Positions 23,048 through 32,232 are shown, numbered from the stretch's first letter. The stretch: DNA of 64,000 nt from Svornostia abyssi (GCA_024666565.1 CP088295.1:4836001-4900000), one strand, 5' to 3'. Notes: generated from the sequence alone by a model not told the origin. Numbers and translations are program-made.

Positions 23048-25708
23048 CTACTCCAGCGGCTGCCCCTCTGCGTCCACGCGCTGGACGGTGATCGTGTGCG
23101 ACCAGTCGAACCCGATGGTCGCCGGGGTGCCGATCTGCGTCGCGTTCCAGTGCAGCGGGCCGCCGGTGAACGTGTAGGTCTGCGGCGCGGTGCTCGCCAG
23201 CTTCTCCAGCGGCACCTGCTGGATGCCCACTTCGTAGTCCAGCCCCTTCCACATCTCGGAGAAGTTGCACACCGAGTTGTCGGGGTCGATGAAGCCGACG
23301 GACGGGTCGAGGATCGTCCAGTGGATGTCCATCGTCTGGGCGTCGGTGCTGTCGGCCCGGATCGAGAACCCGACCGTCCAGCGGCCGTCGGGCTTCGGCT
23401 GGGACGTGTGCGTCGTCGAGCACGGCACGATGTCGGAGTCCGGCGTGATCTCGCACCCGTGCAGCGTCTGGAACCAGGTCGCGGGGACCTCAGCGAAGAC
23501 CTGACCCTCGAAGCCGAACCGCGTCTTCTTGAGCTGGTTCTCCGCGTTCAGCTGCGGCGCGTCGAGCGTGCCCTTGAACTCGTTGCTGCCACGCAGGCCG
23601 CCGACGGCGTCGCAGATCCCGACGTCCGCGGACTGCGCCGTCGCGTACTGCCGGAACTCGGAGCTCAGCACCTTGTAGCGATACGGGAAGCCCTCGCACT
23701 CGTCGCGGAGCTTGAGGTTCGGCTCGGCGTTGATCGACTGCCCCTCCTTGTACTTCGCGTTGGAGTAGATGAGCACGAGCTCGGTGATGTCCTGGCCAGG
23801 CGTGTCGCGGCAGAACGTGACCGTCTTCTTCCCGGTCCAGTCCTCGACGCGCTGCTGTCCGTTGACGGTGACGATCGCCTGCACACCGAAGTCCTCGTCG
23901 CCCGGGAGTGGGTTGACGAACTTCAGCTCGCGCAGCTTGTCGTCCGTGACGGTGAACCAGTGGTACTGACGGGCCAGCGGGCTCATCTCGGCCTTCGGGT
24001 ATGCGGTGCGCTGCTTCTGCCCGGCGAGGTGCATCCGCACCGGCTCCATCGGGTTGTTGTTCTGCGTCGGCTGCTCGGCGATGCGGTCCCACTGCGTGAA
24101 CGACGCGACCGGCGCGCGGTTCCACGCGTGCTTGGCGAACTCCCGCCAGCGCTTGCGAAAGCCGCCGATCGCCTTGTCCATCGCCGGGAGCGCGTCGGCG
24201 CGGCCGAACTCCTCGTAGATCGCCTTGATGGCCTGCGTGCCGACGGTCTTCTCGAGGAAGAGGGCGAACGTCCACGACGGGTAGTCGAGGTCGTTCAGGC
24301 TCCAGCCCGTCGCCCACGACAGCAGGTAGTTGTGACGGTGCTCGCCGTCGTCCTCGGGGAACGCAAGGTTCGCGCCCCAGTTCGCCGACCCCTCGTCGAA
24401 CCACAGGTAGTTGCGGCAGTCCTCCTTCATGGGGAAGAGGAACTGGAACGAGTGGAAGAGCTCGTGGGCGAGGTCCCAGCGCGGCGGCGGGCCCGACCGC
24501 GACTCCGCGACGATGAAGCTCGGCGTGCCGTCGCAGATGAGGTTGTTCTGCGGGGTCTGGGCCGACGGGATGGACATCGCGCGGCCCTTGGCGATGTTCG
24601 GGATGAGGTAGACGTCCAGCGCCCCGTCCGAGCCGTGGAAGCACTCGATCTTGTCGTCGGACATGAGGTCGCGGCCCATCGCGGCCTTGAACTTCGGGTA
24701 GGCGACGTCGCCGAGCTCGCGCGCGAGCGTCGGGGCGGCGGCGGCGTCCTTGGCGTTGTCCTTCAGCCACCAGATGCGGATCTTCCCGCCGGCCGCGGGG
24801 GTGCTCCCCCACTGCTTTCCGACGAGCTGGTCGGCGTCGCACGGGTCCTCGACGAACTCCTCCTCGATGCCGGCCTCGTCGCTGGCCTGCGCGGCGCGCG
24901 CCGTGGCCGCCGACGTCTTCGCCCGCTTGCGCTTGCGCGGCTTGGCCTTCGTCTTCGTGTTCTTCGGCGTGGTGCGGTGCTGCGGCGCGAGCGTGCTGCT
25001 CGGCAGGTTCGCCCAGCTGTGCCGGGCGGGCGGCGGCAGGAAGAACGGGCGCAGGTCGCGCTTGGCCTTCGGGGTGAGCGTCGCGAACGCGGCTGCGGCC
25101 TCGCGCAGCGCGTCATGATCGGCCTCGGCGCCGGCGTCGCCGCGGTAGCGCGCGGGCAGCCGGCGGTCGCCGAACTCGGAGAACACGCGGAAGGTCAGCG
25201 CCTTCTCCGCCGAGAGCTTCCCCGCCTTGAGGTCCGCCTCGATGAGCTGCTGGGTGCTGGGGGTTGCGATCTTCGCGGCGACGCGCAGCTTGGCGGTCGT
25301 GCAGTTGTTGCGCTCGCTGCGCTCGCGCACCTTGCGGGTGTCGTCCGCGCAGGCGAGGACGAACCAGGAGCGCAGCGCCGTGCCGGGGGCGATCGTCGCC
25401 TCGGCGATCGCCGCGTGGCGGGCACTGCGCTTGAGCTTCGGGGTGGCGACGCTCGCGAGGCGGACGTCGCCCTTGCCCTTGCGGCGGTCGGCCGAGAGGT
25501 AGAAGCGCGTGGCCGTCTTCGCCGCGCCGCCCTGCATGGCCCGCACCGTGACGTCGAGGGTCACCGGCCCGCCGGGGTGCGCGTGCGCCGGGGCCCGTAG
25601 GGACGACGCCTGCAGGTCAGCGCGTTTGGGCGGACCGCCCTTCGCCGCGGCCCAGGATGGAGCGGCGAGCACGACCACGGCGATGACCAACAGGATGCGA
25701 AGCGGCAT
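23048..25708 (-). CDS. Exported HExxH metallopeptidase-like protein with CARDB domain
   Basis: This 886-residue protein has a signal peptide (MPLRILLVIAVVVLAAPSWA). It has a CARDB-like beta-sandwich at residues 30-145 (LDVTVRAMQGG, RFYLSADRR, ERNNC), a linker rich in Lys/Arg/Ala around 235-280, and a zincin centre. The sequence HELFH starts at residue 415, and WFDEGSANW supplies a glutamate at 439, the spacing of gluzincins. Beyond residue 560 it is beta-rich with several cysteines. It is probably a secreted zinc protease. Sequence cannot prove activity, but all three ligands and the catalytic Glu416 are present. It converges on the kinase gene. Confidence 0.75.
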   Translation of the reverse strand: MPLRILLVIAVVVLAAPSWAAAKGGPPKRADLQASSLRAPAHAHPGGPVTLDVTVRAMQGGAAKTATRFYLSADRRKGKGDVRLASVATPKLKRSARHAAIAEATIAPGTALRSWFVLACADDTRKVRERSERNNCTTAKLRVAAKIATPSTQQLIEADLKAGKLSAEKALTFRVFSEFGDRRLPARYRGDAGAEADHDALREAAAAFATLTPKAKRDLRPFFLPPPARHSWANLPSSTLAPQHRTTPKNTKTKAKPRKRKRAKTSAATARAAQASDEAGIEEEFVEDPCDADQLVGKQWGSTPAAGGKIRIWWLKDNAKDAAAAPTLARELGDVAYPKFKAAMGRDLMSDDKIECFHGSDGALDVYLIPNIAKGRAMSIPSAQTPQNNLICDGTPSFIVAESRSGPPPRWDLAHELFHSFQFLFPMKEDCRNYLWFDEGSANWGANLAFPEDDGEHRHNYLLSWATGWSLNDLDYPSWTFALFLEKTVGTQAIKAIYEEFGRADALPAMDKAIGGFRKRWREFAKHAWNRAPVASFTQWDRIAEQPTQNNNPMEPVRMHLAGQKQRTAYPKAEMSPLARQYHWFTVTDDKLRELKFVNPLPGDEDFGVQAIVTVNGQQRVEDWTGKKTVTFCRDTPGQDITELVLIYSNAKYKEGQSINAEPNLKLRDECEGFPYRYKVLSSEFRQYATAQSADVGICDAVGGLRGSNEFKGTLDAPQLNAENQLKKTRFGFEGQVFAEVPATWFQTLHGCEITPDSDIVPCSTTHTSQPKPDGRWTVGFSIRADSTDAQTMDIHWTILDPSVGFIDPDNSVCNFSEMWKGLDYEVGIQQVPLEKLASTAPQTYTFTGGPLHWNATQIGTPATIGFDWSHTITVQRVDAEGQPLE

Positions 25709-25832
25709 GGGACGACCTCATGTCGAATGACGAGAACGTCAGTCAAGACGTCGCCGGGCGATCGCACATTGGGGAGTCCCCCCGATCTTTGCCCTGGGAC
25801 CCCAAGGTCGCCGGAACTTCAGGGAGGCGGCG

Positions 25833-27116
25833 TTGTTGCGGGCGGTGACCATGCGATTCCTCCCCTCCGTCCTCACCGCGGCCGCCCTGGCCGCCGCGGC
25901 GCCCGCCGCCGCCCAAGCCCAGAACCCCGCCCCGCCGGCCGCCACCACCGGCGCGGCGCAGTCCGTCGAGCGCACCTCGGCGACGCTGACCGCCACCGTC
26001 GACCCGAACGGCGCGGAGACGACCTACCGGTTCCAGTACGGGACGTCGAGCTCGTACGGGCTCGTGACCGCCGAGGCCACCGTGCCCGCCGGCGATGATC
26101 CGGTGACCGTGAGGGTGCCGGTCACCGGGCTGACCGAGGACACCACCTACCACTACCGCGTGACCGCCACGAACGCCGCGGGAGTCGACAACGGCGCGGA
26201 CCGCACGCTGCGCACCGACGCGCCGCCCGCCGCGCCGCGGGCGCCCGCCGTCTCCACCCAGGGGGCGACCGCCATCCAGCCGACCACGGCCACGCTGACC
26301 GCGCGCGTGAACCCACGCGGCCAGGCCACGACCTACTACTTCCAGTACGGCGCGTCGACGAACTACTCCGCCCGGACCGCCAGCGTGTCTGCCGGAGCCG
26401 GATCGAGCACGATCACGGTCCGCACGAACATCAGCGGGCTGCGCGCCAACACGCGGTACCAGTACCGGGTCGTCGCGGTGAACGCGACGGGCACCACCCG
26501 CGGGTCCAACCGCAGCTTCACGACGCTGCGCGGCCCGACCGGCGTGAGCATGGCGATCACGCCGCGGTCGGTGCGCTGGAACGGCAGCGTCACGGTGAGC
26601 GGCCGCATCGCCGGCAGCGGGGTGGGCGGCGCGCCGGTCGCGCTGGAGCGGTCGGACTTCCCGTATCTGACGGGCTTCCGCGAGGTCGCGCGACGCAACG
26701 CGGAGAGCGACGGCGACTACGCGTTCACCGTCGGCCCGCTGTTCTCCGCGGTGCGACTGCGGGTCGCGACGCGCACCACCATCGCGGCAGCCAGCGCGCC
26801 GTTCCAGGTCGCCAATCGCGTGGCCCCCGGGCTGCGCATCGTCGGCGGGAACCGGCGGTCCGTCGCGATCTCCGGCGCGATCAACCCGGCGGTGCCGAAC
26901 GGGCGCGTCTCGGTGCAGCGCAAGACCCCGAGCGGGCGGTGGATCCGCGTGCGCAGCGTCCAGCCGCAGCCGCTCGCCGGCAACCGGTCGCGCTACCGGG
27001 TGCGGGTCAACCGCGTCCGGCGCGCGGCGGTCATCCGCGTGGTCGTGATCCCGAACGACGGCGGCGAACACGCCAACGGCGCGTCGCGGGAGGTGCGCGT
27101 GGCCCGGCGGCGGTAG
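25833..27116 (+). CDS. Exported fibronectin type III-like protein
   Basis: The product of about 420 residues has a signal peptide (RFLPSVLTAAALAAAAPAAA). Two fibronectin-III-like modules follow (TTYRFQYGTSSSYG with LTEDTTYHYRVTATN; TTYYFQYGASTNYS with LRANTRYQYRVVAVN). The C-terminal 190 residues are beta-rich (VSMAITPRSVRWNGSVTVSG, GRVSVQRKTPSGRW). AGGGAGG at 25821 is spaced for TTG 25833 or 25836 rather than ATG 25851, so a TTG start is possible. It is a full-length paralogue of 27691-28944. It is likely a secreted or wall-bound adhesive or structural protein. Confidence 0.8.
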   Translation: MLRAVTMRFLPSVLTAAALAAAAPAAAQAQNPAPPAATTGAAQSVERTSATLTATVDPNGAETTYRFQYGTSSSYGLVTAEATVPAGDDPVTVRVPVTGLTEDTTYHYRVTATNAAGVDNGADRTLRTDAPPAAPRAPAVSTQGATAIQPTTATLTARVNPRGQATTYYFQYGASTNYSARTASVSAGAGSSTITVRTNISGLRANTRYQYRVVAVNATGTTRGSNRSFTTLRGPTGVSMAITPRSVRWNGSVTVSGRIAGSGVGGAPVALERSDFPYLTGFREVARRNAESDGDYAFTVGPLFSAVRLRVATRTTIAAASAPFQVANRVAPGLRIVGGNRRSVAISGAINPAVPNGRVSVQRKTPSGRWIRVRSVQPQPLAGNRSRYRVRVNRVRRAAVIRVVVIPNDGGEHANGASREVRVARRR

Positions 27117-27126
27117 CGTCGGCGGG

Positions 27127-27627
27127 GTGAGTCTGAACCCGGCCCTCGACGACGTCCGCTTCTGCCCGCGCTGCGGGGAGGGCGCGACCGTCGAAGCGCC
27201 CCGGCTGCTGCGCTGCCTCGCGTGCGGCTACCACGCGTTCTACAACCCGAAGCCCGTGGCGTCGGCGATCCCGCGGGACGCGTCCGGCCGGATCGTCCTG
27301 CTGCGCCGCGGGTTCGAGCCGGGCGCAGGGCTGTGGACGTTCCCCGGCGGGTTCGTCGACCTCGGAGAGTCCGTCGAGGCCGCGGCGCGCCGGGAGGTCC
27401 GCGAGGAGATCGCGATCGACGTGACCCTCGGCGGGCTCGTCGGCGTGTACTCCCGCGAGGATGAACGGGTCGTGCTCGTGGTGTTCGAGGCGGTCGCGCA
27501 CGGCGTGCCGCAGACCACCGACGAGGCGCCCGAGGTGCAGGCGTTCGCACCGGAGGACATCCCGTGGGCGGAGCTCGCGTTCTGGTCGACGGAGGCGGCG
27601 CTGCGAGACCACCTGGCGAGCGGCTGA
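27127..27627 (+). CDS. NUDIX hydrolase with zinc ribbon
   Basis: This 166-residue protein begins with a zinc ribbon (CPRCG and CLACG at residues 13-34). The NUDIX box follows, GGFVDLGESVEAAARREVREEI, with the catalytic REVREE glutamates; the usual Gly after EE is Ala. The layout resembles NudC-type or ADP-ribose/nucleotide pyrophosphatases with an N-terminal Zn finger, though it lacks the long N-terminal domain of NudC. GTG 27127 lies seven bases behind a TAGCGT box inside the end of the upstream gene. The substrate is unknown. Confidence 0.88.
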   Translation: MSLNPALDDVRFCPRCGEGATVEAPRLLRCLACGYHAFYNPKPVASAIPRDASGRIVLLRRGFEPGAGLWTFPGGFVDLGESVEAAARREVREEIAIDVTLGGLVGVYSREDERVVLVVFEAVAHGVPQTTDEAPEVQAFAPEDIPWAELAFWSTEAALRDHLASG

Positions 27628-27690
27628 CCCGCGCTCGTTCTCCATTTCTTCACCCGGAGGCCGGCACCGACCGGAAGACTGGCCGATCCG

Positions 27691-28944
27691 TTGCGCTGGC
27701 TCACCGTCGTCTTTGCCGTCCTGTTCATCGCACCCGCCACGGCGGGGGCCGCGGCGCCGACCGTGGTGACCGGCCCGCCCGCCGCGGTCACCAAGAGCGC
27801 CCTCACGGCCACCGGGACCGTCGACCCCAAGGGTCTGCCCACGACGTATCGCGTGGAGTACGGGCCGACGGAGCTCTACGGGAGCACCACCGCGGAGGTC
27901 ACCGCTGGGGACGGCACCGAGCCGGTCCCCGTCAGCATCCCGATCACCGGGCTCCAGGCGGGCACCGCGTACCGGTACCGACTCGTCGCCACCAACGCGG
28001 ACGGCACGTCCACCGGAGCGGACCAGAAGGTCGTGACCGCCGCCGCGGCGGTGACGGCCGCGCGCCCTCCCGCGGCGGCGACCAAACCCGTGCGCGACGT
28101 CCAGCCGACGGCGGTCACGCTCGTCGCAACCGTCAACCCGCGCGGGCTGCCGACGCGCTACGCGTTCGAGTACGGCGTCACGCCGGCACTCGGCAGTCGC
28201 ACCGCGGAGGCGGCGGCGGGAAGCGCGGCACAGGTGGAGACCGTCACCCGCACGCTGACCCGGCTGCAGCCCGCGACGCGCTACTACGTGCGCGTCGTCG
28301 CGACGAACAGCGCCGGGACGATCGTGGGAGCGACCCGCAGCTTCGTCACGTCCCGCGGACTGACGAGCGTGCTGCTGAGTCCCCTTGCACCGTCGATCCT
28401 CTGGGGTGGCGGCACGACCGTGCGCGGACGGGTGACGGGTGCGGGGGTGCGCGGGCTCATCGTCGCGATGGAGCGGCAGGACTACCCGTTCCGGGCGCCG
28501 TTTCGTGAGGTCAAGCGACGGACGACCGGCGCCGACGGCGCGTTCTTCTTCCCGCTTGACCAGGTGCGTTCACCGGCCCGTGTTCGGGTGGTGACCCGCA
28601 CCTCCACGCCGACCACGAGCCCCGTCGTACAGGTGGGGACCCGACTGCTCGTGACCGTCGCCACGCTGCGCGCTGCGCCGCGGCGCGTGACCCTCGTCGG
28701 CACCGTGCGGCCCGGGGTCGGCCGTGGCCGCGTCGTCGCTCAGCGCCGCACGGCGTCGGGCCGCTGGGTGACGCTGCAGCGCGCCCGGGTCCGGCGGATC
28801 AACGCGACCCGCACGCGGTTCCGGATCACCGTCACGCGGCGGACGAGCACGTCGCGCGTCCGCATCGTCGCGCTGCCCAGCGACACGCGGCGCTACGGGC
28901 GCGGTGAGAGCCGCGTGCTGCGGGTCGCCAAGCGCCGGCGCTGA
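27691..28944 (+). CDS. Exported fibronectin type III-like protein
   Basis: This 417-residue protein begins at TTG 27691 with a signal peptide (MRWLTVVFAVLFIAPATAG). It repeats the layout of 25833-27116: two Fn3-like modules (TTYRVEYGPTELYG, LQAGTAYRYRLVATN; TRYAFEYGVTPALG, LQPATRYYVRVVATN) and the same C-terminal beta-rich domain (LSPLAPSILWGGGTTVRGRV, GRVVAQRRTASGRW). The two genes look like a duplication, with the NUDIX gene left or inserted between them. A surface role is likely. Confidence 0.8.
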   Translation: MRWLTVVFAVLFIAPATAGAAAPTVVTGPPAAVTKSALTATGTVDPKGLPTTYRVEYGPTELYGSTTAEVTAGDGTEPVPVSIPITGLQAGTAYRYRLVATNADGTSTGADQKVVTAAAAVTAARPPAAATKPVRDVQPTAVTLVATVNPRGLPTRYAFEYGVTPALGSRTAEAAAGSAAQVETVTRTLTRLQPATRYYVRVVATNSAGTIVGATRSFVTSRGLTSVLLSPLAPSILWGGGTTVRGRVTGAGVRGLIVAMERQDYPFRAPFREVKRRTTGADGAFFFPLDQVRSPARVRVVTRTSTPTTSPVVQVGTRLLVTVATLRAAPRRVTLVGTVRPGVGRGRVVAQRRTASGRWVTLQRARVRRINATRTRFRITVTRRTSTSRVRIVALPSDTRRYGRGESRVLRVAKRRR

Positions 28945-28983
28945 GGCAGATTCGGCGGGCGGTGCGGCGCTCGACTTCAATCA

Positions 28984-29466
28984 ATGTGGTCGAGAGCCGA
29001 TGACTGGGATCGTATGCACGACGATCTGCTGCAGCCCAGCCTCGCCAACCGAGCCGCCACCACCGACACTGCCCGCCCGTGGCGGCTGCTCTCCCAGTTC
29101 TACGTCGCCGCGCTCGGCGGCGCGCTGGCGGTCACCGCCATCGCGCTGGTCAATGCTCGCCGGCTGCAGCTGACCTCCGCGCAGCAGACCGTGATCGCGC
29201 TCGCCGGCACCGCAGGGCTCGGCGCGACGCTGGCGATCGCCGCGATCCTCGGGCAGACCGCCGAGCAGCGCTGGCTCGTGCGCGTCGCCGCTGTCGTCGC
29301 GTGGGGCGGCATGTACGCCGTCCAGCGCTCGGCCGACCGGATCTACGCCTTCCACGAGGGCGACGCGGGGTACGCGAGCATGTGGATCCCGGGGACGCTC
29401 GCCGCAGTCGCCGGCGGCCTCATCCAGTGGCCGCTCGTCGTTGCGGTCGCAGGGGGCCTGGCATGA
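28984..29466 (+). CDS. Multi-spanning membrane protein, first gene of the TPR/AAA+ operon
   Basis: This 160-residue protein has about four predicted membrane segments (FYVAALGGALAVTAIALV, TVIALAGTAGLGATLAIAAI, VRVAAVVAWGGMYAV and the last 25 residues). No family is recognised. ATG 29014 (MHDDLLQPS) is an alternative start. Its stop overlaps the start of the TPR gene by ATGA. Together with the next two genes it makes a tightly coupled three-gene unit, so it is likely part of one membrane-linked machine. Confidence 0.7.
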   Translation: MWSRADDWDRMHDDLLQPSLANRAATTDTARPWRLLSQFYVAALGGALAVTAIALVNARRLQLTSAQQTVIALAGTAGLGATLAIAAILGQTAEQRWLVRVAAVVAWGGMYAVQRSADRIYAFHEGDAGYASMWIPGTLAAVAGGLIQWPLVVAVAGGLA

Positions 29467-30308
29467 GCAGCCTGGAACTCGTCGAGCACCTGCTCGGGGT
29501 CGGCCGGCCGCAGGACGCGCTTCGCGAGCTCGAGCGCCTGGGCCCCGACGAGGCCGGCACCATCGTCGCGCTGTACCTGCGCGGGTACGCGCACCTGAAC
29601 ACGGGACAGGCCGACGCTGCGGTCCACGACGCCCAGGCCGGCCTGCAGGCCGCCCCTGACGACATCGCGCTGCTGTATCTGCTGAGCGTCGCCCAGGCCG
29701 AGCGAGGTGATCTCGCAGCGGCCGAAGCGGCGATCCTCTCGGCGCTGGGGCACGCCGCCGACGACGCCGATCTGCTCGCGCAGTACGCGCGGATCCTCAT
29801 GCGGGCAGGCGAGCTGGAGAAAGCCGGCCGCGTGCTGGCGACCGCGCGCGCGTCCGCACCCGGGTCTCAAGACGTCCTGCGCTGCCACATCGATCTCGCG
29901 TACCTCCGGGGCGACACCGCGGAAGCCGAGGGGCTCACGCACCTGCTGCTGGCCGAGGACGCCGAGAGCGCCCGCGGCCATCAGATGCTCGGTGCGATCG
30001 CCCTGGAGCGCGGCGATCTGCCGGCTGCCGAGCAGCGCCTCGGTGAAGCGGTGCGGCTCGAGCCGGTCCACGACGAGGTCGCCGACACCGCCCGCGCGGC
30101 GCGGATCCTCCAGCGGCCGTACTACTGGCCCGTCCGCTTCTTCAACCGGTTCGGCGCCGCCCCGACCTGGGTCGCCGCGATCTGCCTGATCGTCGGCCTG
30201 CGGGCCGCCGGGCTGGAGCTTGCCGCGGGCCTCTTCGGCACGACGTGGCTGATCGTGTGTGCGTGGTCCTGGGCCGCGGGATCGCGTCTGGAGCATCAGC
30301 TGCGATGA
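29463..30308 (+). CDS. TPR-repeat protein with C-terminal membrane segments
   Basis: This is a 281-residue protein. Residues 1-225 are about six tetratricopeptide-like helical pairs (LYLRGYAHLNTGQADAAVHD, LLYLLSVAQAERGDLAAAEA, GHQMLGAIALERGDLPAAEQ). Residues 235-275 hold two predicted membrane helices (WVAAICLIVGLRAAG, GLFGTTWLIVCAW). The TPR part would face the cytoplasm as a docking platform. It overlaps both neighbours by ATGA, suggesting stoichiometric co-production with the AAA+ ATPase. Confidence 0.75.
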   Translation: MSSLELVEHLLGVGRPQDALRELERLGPDEAGTIVALYLRGYAHLNTGQADAAVHDAQAGLQAAPDDIALLYLLSVAQAERGDLAAAEAAILSALGHAADDADLLAQYARILMRAGELEKAGRVLATARASAPGSQDVLRCHIDLAYLRGDTAEAEGLTHLLLAEDAESARGHQMLGAIALERGDLPAAEQRLGEAVRLEPVHDEVADTARAARILQRPYYWPVRFFNRFGAAPTWVAAICLIVGLRAAGLELAAGLFGTTWLIVCAWSWAAGSRLEHQLR

Positions 30309-31564
30309 CCGGCGACGACCGGCTCGAGGGCCTGCGGGCCGCGGTCGAGCTCTCCCCCGACAACCACGCGCTGCGCCTCGTCCTCGCCGAGAGCCTGCGC
30401 GAGGCCGGGGAGACCGCGGCCGCGCTGACGGAGTTCGAACGGGTCCTCGACGCCGGCGCGCTGCCGCGCGACGAAGCCGTCGAGGTGGGAACGGCGGCCG
30501 CACACGCCGGACGGCTGCAGTTCGCCGCTCGCTGCCTGGACCTCGCCCGGAACGCAGGCGTCGTCGGCGGCACCGCGGGACTGGAGGATCTCCTCACGAC
30601 CCTGCTCGCCGACAGCGGCGCGGTGCAACGGGCCGACGGTCCCGAGCCCGATACCCACGTCGCTCGCAGGGTGAGCGTCGCCGAGGAGGCCTGCACGTTC
30701 GCCGATGTCGGAGGACTCGACGACGTCAAGCGTGCGATCCACCGCACCATCGTGCTCCCGTACCAGCGCCCGGACCTGTTCGAGCAGTACGGGCGGCGTG
30801 CTGGGGGCGGCGTCCTGCTCTTCGGCCCGCCAGGCTGTGGCAAGACCCTGCTCGCCCGCGCCACCGCCGGCGAGTGCGGCGCCCCGTTCCTGAACCTCCG
30901 CATCGAGGATGTGCTCGACCCGTACTTCGGGGTCAGCGAGCAGCGCCTGCATCTGGGGTTCGACGAGGCGCGCGCCGCCGCGCCGTGCGTGCTGTTCCTC
31001 GACGAGATCGACACGCTGGCGTTCGCCCGCCGGCATCAGCGCAGCGCGGGCGTCGGGCGTGCGATGGTCGATCAGCTGCTGCAGGAACTCGACGCGATCG
31101 GCGCGAACAACGACGGTCTGCTCGTCCTCGGGGCGACGAACGTCCCGTGGGATGTCGACGACGCCCTGCAGCGCCCCGGCCGGTTCGATCGCGTGATCTT
31201 CGTTCCCCCGCCCGACGCCGAGGCGCGGCGGCGCATCCTGGACATCGCGCTCCGTGAGCGGCCCACCGCCGGGATCGACGTCGACGCCCTCGCTGAGCGC
31301 ACGCCGATGTTCAGCGGCGCGGACCTGTGCGCCGTGGTCGAACGCGCGGTGGACGCGGCGATCGACGAGGCCCTGACCTCGGCTGACGAGGTGCCCGTCT
31401 CGCAGCGGCATGTCGATGCCGCGATGCGCACTGCGCGGGCGACGACCCTCGAATGGCTGCGGACGGCGCGCAACTACACGGAGTTCGCCAACGAGAGCGG
31501 GCGGTACGACGAGGTCCGCGCGTACCTCGACCAGCGCGAGATGCGCAAGCTGCTGCGCCGCTGA
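30305..31564 (+). CDS. AAA+ ATPase (CDC48/FtsH-like module) with N-terminal TPR-like region
   Basis: This is a 419-residue protein. Residues 5-110 are helical TPR-like repeats. Then comes an AAA module with TFADVGGLDDVKRAI, Walker A GPPGCGKT at 174-181, Walker B VLFLDEID, sensor-1 ATN and the arginine finger pair in RPGRFDR. The lid carries SGADLCAVVERAV. The catalytic set is intact and of the classic CDC48/katanin/FtsH type, but there is no protease or second AAA domain. It likely remodels or extracts proteins, with the two upstream membrane proteins as its anchor. The target is unknown; I know no characterised system with this gene order. Confidence 0.88.
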   Translation: MTGDDRLEGLRAAVELSPDNHALRLVLAESLREAGETAAALTEFERVLDAGALPRDEAVEVGTAAAHAGRLQFAARCLDLARNAGVVGGTAGLEDLLTTLLADSGAVQRADGPEPDTHVARRVSVAEEACTFADVGGLDDVKRAIHRTIVLPYQRPDLFEQYGRRAGGGVLLFGPPGCGKTLLARATAGECGAPFLNLRIEDVLDPYFGVSEQRLHLGFDEARAAAPCVLFLDEIDTLAFARRHQRSAGVGRAMVDQLLQELDAIGANNDGLLVLGATNVPWDVDDALQRPGRFDRVIFVPPPDAEARRRILDIALRERPTAGIDVDALAERTPMFSGADLCAVVERAVDAAIDEALTSADEVPVSQRHVDAAMRTARATTLEWLRTARNYTEFANESGRYDEVRAYLDQREMRKLLRR

Positions 31565-31566
31565 CG

Positions 31567-32187
31567 TCAGCGCGAGCTGACGCGCGCCACCGCGCCCGTG
31601 ATCGCCGCCGCGTGGGCGATCAGCCGCTCGCGCGGGACCGCGATCTCGCCCTCGGTCGCGGCGGTCAGCAGCTCCTGGAACGCCCCGATGAGGGCGTGGG
31701 CGGTCAGCTCGCGGTCGACCTCGTCGGCCTTTCCCGGGGCGGTGGCGCCAAGCTCGCCGGCCACGAGCACGGCGAACGTCCGCAGGGCGCGGCGGCGGTG
31801 TGTGTGAATCGCCTGACTGTCCGGGGTCTCGAACAGCGCGCGCCGGGTGGCCGCGTCGTCCTCGATGAGCTCGATGAGCGCGCCGATCGCTGCGCTGGCG
31901 CGCGCCGGCTGGACCTCGCCCGCGGCGACGAGTGCCCGCCCGACCCGCTCCACCGCGTCGCGCTCGATCTCGTCGAACACCGCGCTGAGCAGCGCGTCGC
32001 GGTCGCGGAAGCTCTCGTAGAAGTACCGGTCGCCGAGCCCCGCCTTCGCGCAGACCGACCGCATCGAGGTCGCGCCCCAGCCCTCGGTGCGCAGCAGTTC
32101 GCGCGCGGCGTCGATGAGCTGCTGGCGGCGCCGCGCGGTTCGCTCGTCCGCGGTCTCGCCGCCGTACACGCGTGGGCTCCTCGCCAT
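31567..32187 (-). CDS. TetR family transcriptional regulator
   Basis: This 206-residue regulator has its HTH at about residues 22-66 (LIDAARELLRTEGWGATSMR, then GLGDRYFYESFRDRDALLSA). The effector domain contains FETPDSQAIHTHRRRALRTF. The gene is divergent from the DUF2236 gene at 32233 with only 45 bases between starts, so it probably represses that gene. Confidence 0.87.
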   Translation of the reverse strand: MARSPRVYGGETADERTARRRQQLIDAARELLRTEGWGATSMRSVCAKAGLGDRYFYESFRDRDALLSAVFDEIERDAVERVGRALVAAGEVQPARASAAIGALIELIEDDAATRRALFETPDSQAIHTHRRRALRTFAVLVAGELGATAPGKADEVDRELTAHALIGAFQELLTAATEGEIAVPRERLIAHAAAITGAVARVSSR

Positions 32188-32196
32188 CGGCGCATC

Positions 32197-32224
32197 TTGA
32201 CACCGCCACCCCCTGCCGTAATCT
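32197..32224 (+). promoter_or_regulatory. Sigma70-type promoter for the DUF2236 gene
   Basis: TTGACA at 32197-32202 and TAATCT at 32219-32224 are separated by 16 bases. The -10 box ends eight bases before ATG 32233, so the transcript should start at or next to the start codon. Confidence 0.6.
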
Positions 32225-32232
32225 GATGGCAC

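Noticed and set aside
23096..25600. An 834-codon plus-strand open frame opposite the HExxH peptidase
   Set aside because: Composition is typical of a GC-rich antisense shadow, while the minus-strand protein has a signal peptide and a zinc site.
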